DNA from: CAZCAC01 sp964496575
Lineage (GTDB): Bacteria; Planctomycetota; UBA1135; GCA-002686595
Assembly (NCBI GenBank): GCA_964496575.1
Contig: CAZCAC010000042.1
Span: 1-64,000, forward strand
Reading direction: 5' to 3'
Length of the DNA: 64,000 nt
Shown: in pieces, positions 59,941-64,000 of the stretch
How the letters are laid out: every line of letters starts with the position of its first letter
Position numbering within the stretch: position 1 is the stretch's first letter
Made by a program: the position numbers and the translations under genes
Notes under the pieces: model-generated
Databases searched by the model: none
Seen by the model: only the letters and a program-made list of their open reading frames with translations
What the model was told of the DNA's origin: nothing

Positions 59941-60294
59941 GGTCGGTTTGTACACGAGAGACGAACCGATTCCAGGGACCGAGTGGACAAAGCACCCCTT
60001 TCGCCTCGAGTCCCGGCAGGGAAGATAGGGGGCCACCCCCACCGTGTCCCGGCGGAGGTGGCCGCTGCCCTCGCCTGCGCAGGAGAAGCAGGAGGGCAGG
60101 AGGGATCCGACCACCGGGCCAGGGAGGGGAGGGAGGGGGGAATGGACCGGCCCGGCGTCCCCCACTGCGCGTCGAGGCGGGACCGGGTCCGCAATCCTTC
60201 CCGGGGATTCTCCGGGCCCCGCTCCGGCGAGCTTGCTCCCTCCGGTTCCGGGCCCGATAATCGAGCCGGCAGACCCACGAGGGAGACGACCGAA
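59941..60294. other. 354-bp divergent intergenic region (tldD / ECF sigma)
   Basis: It contains the promoters of two divergent genes. For the sigma gene, TTGCTC (60233-60238), a 17-bp spacer and GATAAT (60256-60261) form a plausible sigma-70-type promoter. GAGGGAG (60280-60286) is the ribosome site. No gene is supported inside. Confidence 0.5.
60233..60261 (+). promoter_or_regulatory. Candidate sigma-70-type promoter of the second ECF sigma gene
   Basis: -35 TTGCTC at 60233-60238, spacer 17 bp, -10 GATAAT at 60256-60261. This puts transcription start near 60268 and leaves about 27 bases before the GTG at 60295. Confidence 0.5.
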
Positions 60295-60879
60295 GTGACG
60301 CACCCGTCCCAGCGAGAATTCACCCAGCTGCTCGAGCAGGTCACGGCGGGCAGCAAGGAGGCCGCGGATCGCCTCCTGCCGCTGGTCTACGATGAGCTCC
60401 GCGCCCTGGCGGAGAGCTACCTCTCCCGGGAACGGGGCGGCCACACCTTCCAGCCGACGGCCCTGGTCAACGAGCTCTACCTCAAGCTGATCGACCAGCG
60501 CGAGGTCAACTGGAAGAGCAAGTCGCACTTCTTCGCCATCGGCGCGAGGATCATGCGCCGCATCCTGGTCGACCGCGCCCGACACAACCAGCGGCAGAAG
60601 CGCGGCGGGCAGGCGCTGCGCATCGAGCTGCGCGAGGAGGTCGCTCTCAGCCCCGAGCTCGACGACGACGTCCTGGCGGTCAACGACGTGTTGGAGAAGC
60701 TCGCGGAGCTGGACGAGCGGCAGGCCTCGATCGTCGAGATGCGCTTCTTCGGCGGCCTGACCGTCGAGGAAGTGGCCGAGGCGCTCGGCGTCTCCAAGCG
60801 CACCGTGGAGAGCGACTGGACGATGGTCCGCGCCTGGCTGCGCAAGGAGCTCGCCGGGGAGGACGGCGAGGAGAGTTGA
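60295..60879 (+). CDS. ECF sigma factor, TIGR02999-like (second copy)
   Basis: The 194-residue protein is a paralog of the sigma factor at 13986. It shares PTALVNELYLKLI, ARIMRRILVDRARHNQRQKR in region 2 and MRFFGGLTVEEVAEALGVS plus RTVESDWTMVRAWL in region 4. Starts at a GTG with GGGAGACGACCGAA upstream, the same arrangement as the first copy (GGGAGACCGATC-GTG). It ends in TTGA, overlapping the kinase TTG. The kinase is its likely regulatory partner. Confidence 0.93.
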   Translation: MTHPSQREFTQLLEQVTAGSKEAADRLLPLVYDELRALAESYLSRERGGHTFQPTALVNELYLKLIDQREVNWKSKSHFFAIGARIMRRILVDRARHNQRQKRGGQALRIELREEVALSPELDDDVLAVNDVLEKLAELDERQASIVEMRFFGGLTVEEVAEALGVSKRTVESDWTMVRAWLRKELAGEDGEES

Positions 60880-62660
60880 CTCGAGAGACCTACTCCCGCG
60901 TCAAGGCGGTCTTCCAGGGCGCGGTGGAGCTCGCTCCCGAGGCGTGGAAGACCTACCTCGACGAGCACTGCGCGGACGAGCCGGAGGTCCGGCGGGAAGT
61001 CGAGAAGCTGCTCCGCCACCACCGGGCGGAGACGGTGCTGATCCAGCCCGAGCGCCCGACCCCCGACGAGCCGTCCGATTCCCCGCCGACCACCATGCGC
61101 TTCGTCGGCGGAGAGGCGGCGGAGGAAGCGAAGCGGCGCCACGACGCGCAGCGCCGCATGACCATCGGCGTGGTGGCTGCGTGCGCGGTGATGCTGGGGG
61201 TCGGGATCGTGCTCTTCTTCCTGGTGCGCTCATCGCTGCAGGAGACGCTGCGGAGCGGCTTCGAAGCGCTCGTCCTGCAGTCGGCGGGGATCGCCGGAAG
61301 GCACGTCGACGCCCAGGAGGGCGGCGATCTCGACGAGATGCTGCTCGGCGAGGAGCTGCAGGAGCTGCTGAAGCTGGAGATCGGAGAGACGGGGGACGTG
61401 TACCTGTTCGATCAAGACGGAAGGAAGTGCTCCGGCGGGCGCTTCGAGGCGCAGGAGCTCACCGGGTGGAAGTTCCCTCCGATCCTCCGGGGAGAGCTCC
61501 CGCAGGTCGCCGATTCCGGGCCCGGCTCCGACATGGTCGGCTACCGGAGCTACCACGGCGCCGAGGTGGTCGGCGCCTGGGTGTGGATCGGCGGAGAGCT
61601 GAACCGCGGCGTGGTCGTCGAGGCGCAGACATCGCAGGTCTACGCGCCCCTGAAGTACATATTGATCGCCTTCGTGGCCTTGCTCGTCCTGCTCCTGGTC
61701 CTGAGTGGCCTGGCATTCCACTCCTCCCGGCGCGCGGAGTCCCTGGAGCAGACCGTCGCCGAAGGAGAGCGGCTGGGCCAGTACACCCTGATCGAGCGGA
61801 TCGGCGAGGGCGGACTCGGCGTCGTCTACCGGGCGCGCCACGCCCGGCTGCGCCGGCCGACGGCGGTGAAGCTGTTGAAGAGCGAGGCGGTCACCCCGCC
61901 GGCACTCCGTCGCTTCGAGCGCGAGGTGCAGCAGACCGCCGAGCTGACTCATCCGAACACGATCGCCGTCTACGACTACGGGCGGAGCGAGTCCGGGACG
62001 TTCTACTACGCGATGGAGTACCTCAGCGGGATCACCGTGGGCGAACTGCTTGCAAGGGAAGGCAAGGTCCCCCTCGCCCGCACGCTGTACATCCTCCGCC
62101 AGCTGCTCGGCTCCCTGGAGGAAGCCCACGGCGTCGGCCTGATCCACCGCGACGTCAAGCCCGCCAACGTGATGATCAACCACCGCGGCGGCCGCTTCGA
62201 CGTGGTCAAGGTGCTCGACTTCGGGCTGGCCAAGGAGATCGATCCCGGACCGGAGAGCGACATCACCGAACGCGGGCTGGTCGGCGGAACCGCGCTGTAC
62301 ATCGCCCCGGAGCGCCTGGCCGAGAGCGGACGCCCCGACGGCCGCTCCGACCTGTACGCCGTGGGCGTGATGGCCTTCCTGATGCTGACCGGCCGGGAGC
62401 CCTACGGCGGCGAGACCCCGGTCGAGATCTGCGCGGCCACCATCGGCTCGCCGGTGCCGAGGGTGAGCGACGACTGGGGCGAGGTGCCGCCGAGAGTCGA
62501 CGGACTCGTCTTCGATTGCATGGCGAAGGACCCGAAGGACCGGCCGGCGAGCGCCGCGAAGCTGGAGGCGCTCCTCGCCGGGATCCAGGCGGACCATCCC
62601 TGGTCGCAGGAGGAGGCGGTCGCCTGGTGGGAGAAGGCCGAGGCCCGGGACGGTTCCTGA
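60876..62660 (+). CDS. Membrane Ser/Thr kinase with a Cache-like extracellular sensor
   Basis: The 594-residue protein begins at TTG (60876) inside the sigma stop. Order: N-terminal helical segment (LTRETYSRVKAVFQGAVE ... EVEKLLRHH) shared with the first kinase, a membrane helix at 95-118, an extracellular domain with GETGDVYLFDQDGRK near residue 168 that resembles a Cache ligand-binding domain, a second helix at 260-281, then a kinase domain with GEGGLGVV (309), HRDVKPANVM (423) and DFGLAKE (447). It can sense an extracellular ligand and phosphorylate intracellular targets. It is the likely regulator of the upstream sigma factor. The kinase at 12772 lacks this sensor. Confidence 0.92.
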   Translation: MTRETYSRVKAVFQGAVELAPEAWKTYLDEHCADEPEVRREVEKLLRHHRAETVLIQPERPTPDEPSDSPPTTMRFVGGEAAEEAKRRHDAQRRMTIGVVAACAVMLGVGIVLFFLVRSSLQETLRSGFEALVLQSAGIAGRHVDAQEGGDLDEMLLGEELQELLKLEIGETGDVYLFDQDGRKCSGGRFEAQELTGWKFPPILRGELPQVADSGPGSDMVGYRSYHGAEVVGAWVWIGGELNRGVVVEAQTSQVYAPLKYILIAFVALLVLLLVLSGLAFHSSRRAESLEQTVAEGERLGQYTLIERIGEGGLGVVYRARHARLRRPTAVKLLKSEAVTPPALRRFEREVQQTAELTHPNTIAVYDYGRSESGTFYYAMEYLSGITVGELLAREGKVPLARTLYILRQLLGSLEEAHGVGLIHRDVKPANVMINHRGGRFDVVKVLDFGLAKEIDPGPESDITERGLVGGTALYIAPERLAESGRPDGRSDLYAVGVMAFLMLTGREPYGGETPVEICAATIGSPVPRVSDDWGEVPPRVDGLVFDCMAKDPKDRPASAAKLEALLAGIQADHPWSQEEAVAWWEKAEARDGS

Positions 62661-62694
62661 ACGACTTCGAACGCGCGTCGGGGCCCGAGGACTG

Positions 62695-62700
62695 CATAAT
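62695..62700 (+). promoter_or_regulatory. -10-like CATAAT before the cytochrome gene
   Basis: CATAAT, preceded by TG, is an AT-rich island in GC-rich DNA, 15 bases before an ATG at 62716 and 30 before 62731. No clear -35 was found. Confidence 0.35.
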
Positions 62701-62730
62701 GCCCTGGTCGCCCCGATGGACCCGGCCCAA

Positions 62731-64000
62731 ATGAACCAGACCCCCCCCACTGCTCGCCTCACCCTCCCCCTTCTCGCGTTCGTCCTCTCCGCCTGCGGAG
62801 AGGACCCGGAAGTCGTGGAGCCGCCCGCCTCGCCGGCCGCCCCCGCGGCCACGTACGTCGACAGCCGCGAGTGCGAGGAGTGCCACGAGGAGGAGTACGC
62901 GGCGTGGCACGGCTCCGACCACGACCTGGCGATCGAGCCCTCGACCGAGGCCAACGTGCTCGGCGACTTCGACGACTCGACGTTCGAGCACTTCGGCGTG
63001 ACCACGCGCTTCTTCCGCCGCGACGGCAAGTTCATGGTCAACACCGAGGGACCCGACGGGGAGTACCGGGACTACGAGATCGAGTACAACTTCGGCTACG
63101 ACCCGCTGCAGCAGTACCTCATCGCGTTTCCGGGGGGCCGGTACCAGTGCCTCGGCGTCGCCTGGGACAGCGTGGAGGGCGAGTGGTTCCACCTCTACCC
63201 GGATGAGCACCTCCCGCCCGACGACCAGCTGCACTGGACCCGCCTCTACCAGAACTGGAACATGATGTGCGCCGAGTGCCACTCGACGCTGGTCAAGAAG
63301 AACCACGACGTCGCGACGCGGAGCTACGACACGACCTGGGAGGAGATCGACGTCGGCTGCCAGGCGTGCCACGGGCCGGGGAGCCGCCACATCGAGATCA
63401 CGCGCCCCTGGGAAGGCCTGAAGATGCCGAAGGGGACCGACAACGGACTGACCCTGACGGTGCGCGGCGACGACCCCGAGCGGATGCTCGACGTCTGCGG
63501 GCCGTGCCACTCGCGGCGGCAGCCGATGGACCTCTTCCACGAGCCGGACGGGAAGTTCCACGACGACTACCGGCTCGAGCTCCTGCGCCCGCACCTCTAC
63601 CACGCCGACGGCCAGATCCTCGACGAGGTCTACGTCGTCGGTTCCTTCCTGCAGAGCCGGATGTACCAGCAGGGCGTGACCTGCAACGACTGTCACGATC
63701 CGCACAGCATGAAGCTGAAGAAGCCCGGCGACGAGGTGTGCATCGAGTGCCACAACCCCGACCCGCCGATCGACCGCTTCATGACGCTGCAGGCGAAGGA
63801 GTACGCGACGCCCGAGCACCACTTCCACCCGCAGGAGGACCCGAGCGCGCGCTGCGTGGCGTGTCACATGCCGACGCAGAACTACATGGTGGTCGATCCG
63901 CGCCTCGACCACAGCATGCGGAGCCCACGCCCCGACCTGACCGAGGAGCTGGGCACGATCGACGCCTGCAGCGGCTGCCACTCCGACCAGACGGTCGCGT
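62731..64000 (+). CDS. Multiheme cytochrome c lipoprotein (partial, runs off the window)
   Basis: The frame is open from 62716 or 62731 to the window end. A lipoprotein signal (ARLTLPLLAFVLSAC) is followed by a Pro/Ala linker. Eight CxxCH heme motifs are visible: CEECH, CAECH, CQACH, CGPCH, CNDCH, CIECH, CVACH and CSGCH. The protein is rich in His, Asp and Glu between them, and a GCQACHGPGSRH segment is common to such cytochromes. They act as periplasmic or outer-membrane electron carriers or as oxidoreductases such as octaheme reductases; the class cannot be fixed without the C-terminus. The start at 62731 gives a better signal peptide; 62716 would add five residues. Confidence 0.9.
   Translation, partial: MNQTPPTARLTLPLLAFVLSACGEDPEVVEPPASPAAPAATYVDSRECEECHEEEYAAWHGSDHDLAIEPSTEANVLGDFDDSTFEHFGVTTRFFRRDGKFMVNTEGPDGEYRDYEIEYNFGYDPLQQYLIAFPGGRYQCLGVAWDSVEGEWFHLYPDEHLPPDDQLHWTRLYQNWNMMCAECHSTLVKKNHDVATRSYDTTWEEIDVGCQACHGPGSRHIEITRPWEGLKMPKGTDNGLTLTVRGDDPERMLDVCGPCHSRRQPMDLFHEPDGKFHDDYRLELLRPHLYHADGQILDEVYVVGSFLQSRMYQQGVTCNDCHDPHSMKLKKPGDEVCIECHNPDPPIDRFMTLQAKEYATPEHHFHPQEDPSARCVACHMPTQNYMVVDPRLDHSMRSPRPDLTEELGTIDACSGCHSDQTVA

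Overview
The window is GC-rich DNA densely packed with genes on both strands. It looks like an uncultured Planctomycetota chromosome. The supporting signs are a DUF1800/DUF1501 gene pair, two TIGR02999-like ECF sigma genes each coupled to a Hanks-type Ser/Thr kinase, a DUF1570 protein, a membrane-anchored prenyltransferase/squalene-oxidase-like toroid protein, and many large secreted proteins with beta-propeller, beta-helix, FG-GAP and Ig-like folds. Four of those secreted proteins end in one shared C-terminal module. No rRNA, tRNA, CRISPR array, prophage or replication origin was seen.

Layout. 1-1.1 kb: tail of an S9 peptidase carrying a Lys/Asp repeat insert, then a small lipoprotein. 1.3-6.2 kb: a secreted protein, DUF1800, DUF1501 and rubrerythrin. 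6.2-14.6 kb, all on the minus strand: ECF sigma factor, soluble kinase, GNAT acetyltransferase and a complete tripartite RND efflux system. 15.4-20.9 kb: an Ig-like lipoprotein, a methyltransferase and a secreted jelly-roll-like protein. 21.5-27 kb: an exported amidase, a PilZ protein, and an operon of sodium:solute symporter, 52-residue membrane peptide and uroporphyrinogen-decarboxylase-like protein. 27.1-29.2 kb: a secreted repeat protein split by a 203-bp non-autonomous element. 29.5-33.4 kb: rnc-mfd. 33.6-44 kb: a thioredoxin-like selenoprotein, a SurA-like protein, FG-GAP and beta-helix proteins, the toroid protein and a DUF1570 protein. 44.2-49.6 kb: a TauE/SafE permease, a phosphodiesterase-like protein and a beta-propeller protein. 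49.6-57 kb: a five-module repeat protein with a frameshift, a heparinase II/III-like protein and a second selenoprotein. 57.2-60 kb: tldD-pmbA. 60.3-64 kb: a second sigma/kinase pair, the kinase with a Cache-like sensor, then a multiheme cytochrome c lipoprotein running off the end.

Most notable observations. (1) Two reading frames are each broken by a single TGA exactly where the first Cys of a thioredoxin CxxC motif belongs (WUGPCK and WUPAC). Both are best read as selenocysteine codons, and the second has a candidate SECIS hairpin with a GGUC loop. (2) A 203-bp element with 14-bp terminal inverted repeats and a 5-bp target duplication interrupts a secreted-protein gene, and conceptual excision restores the frame exactly. 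(3) One C-terminal module is shared by four otherwise unrelated secreted proteins, including one of the selenoproteins. (4) Both sigma/kinase pairs use the same TTGA stop/start overlap, which corrects the start of the first kinase. None of these was tested computationally; they rest on reading the sequence.
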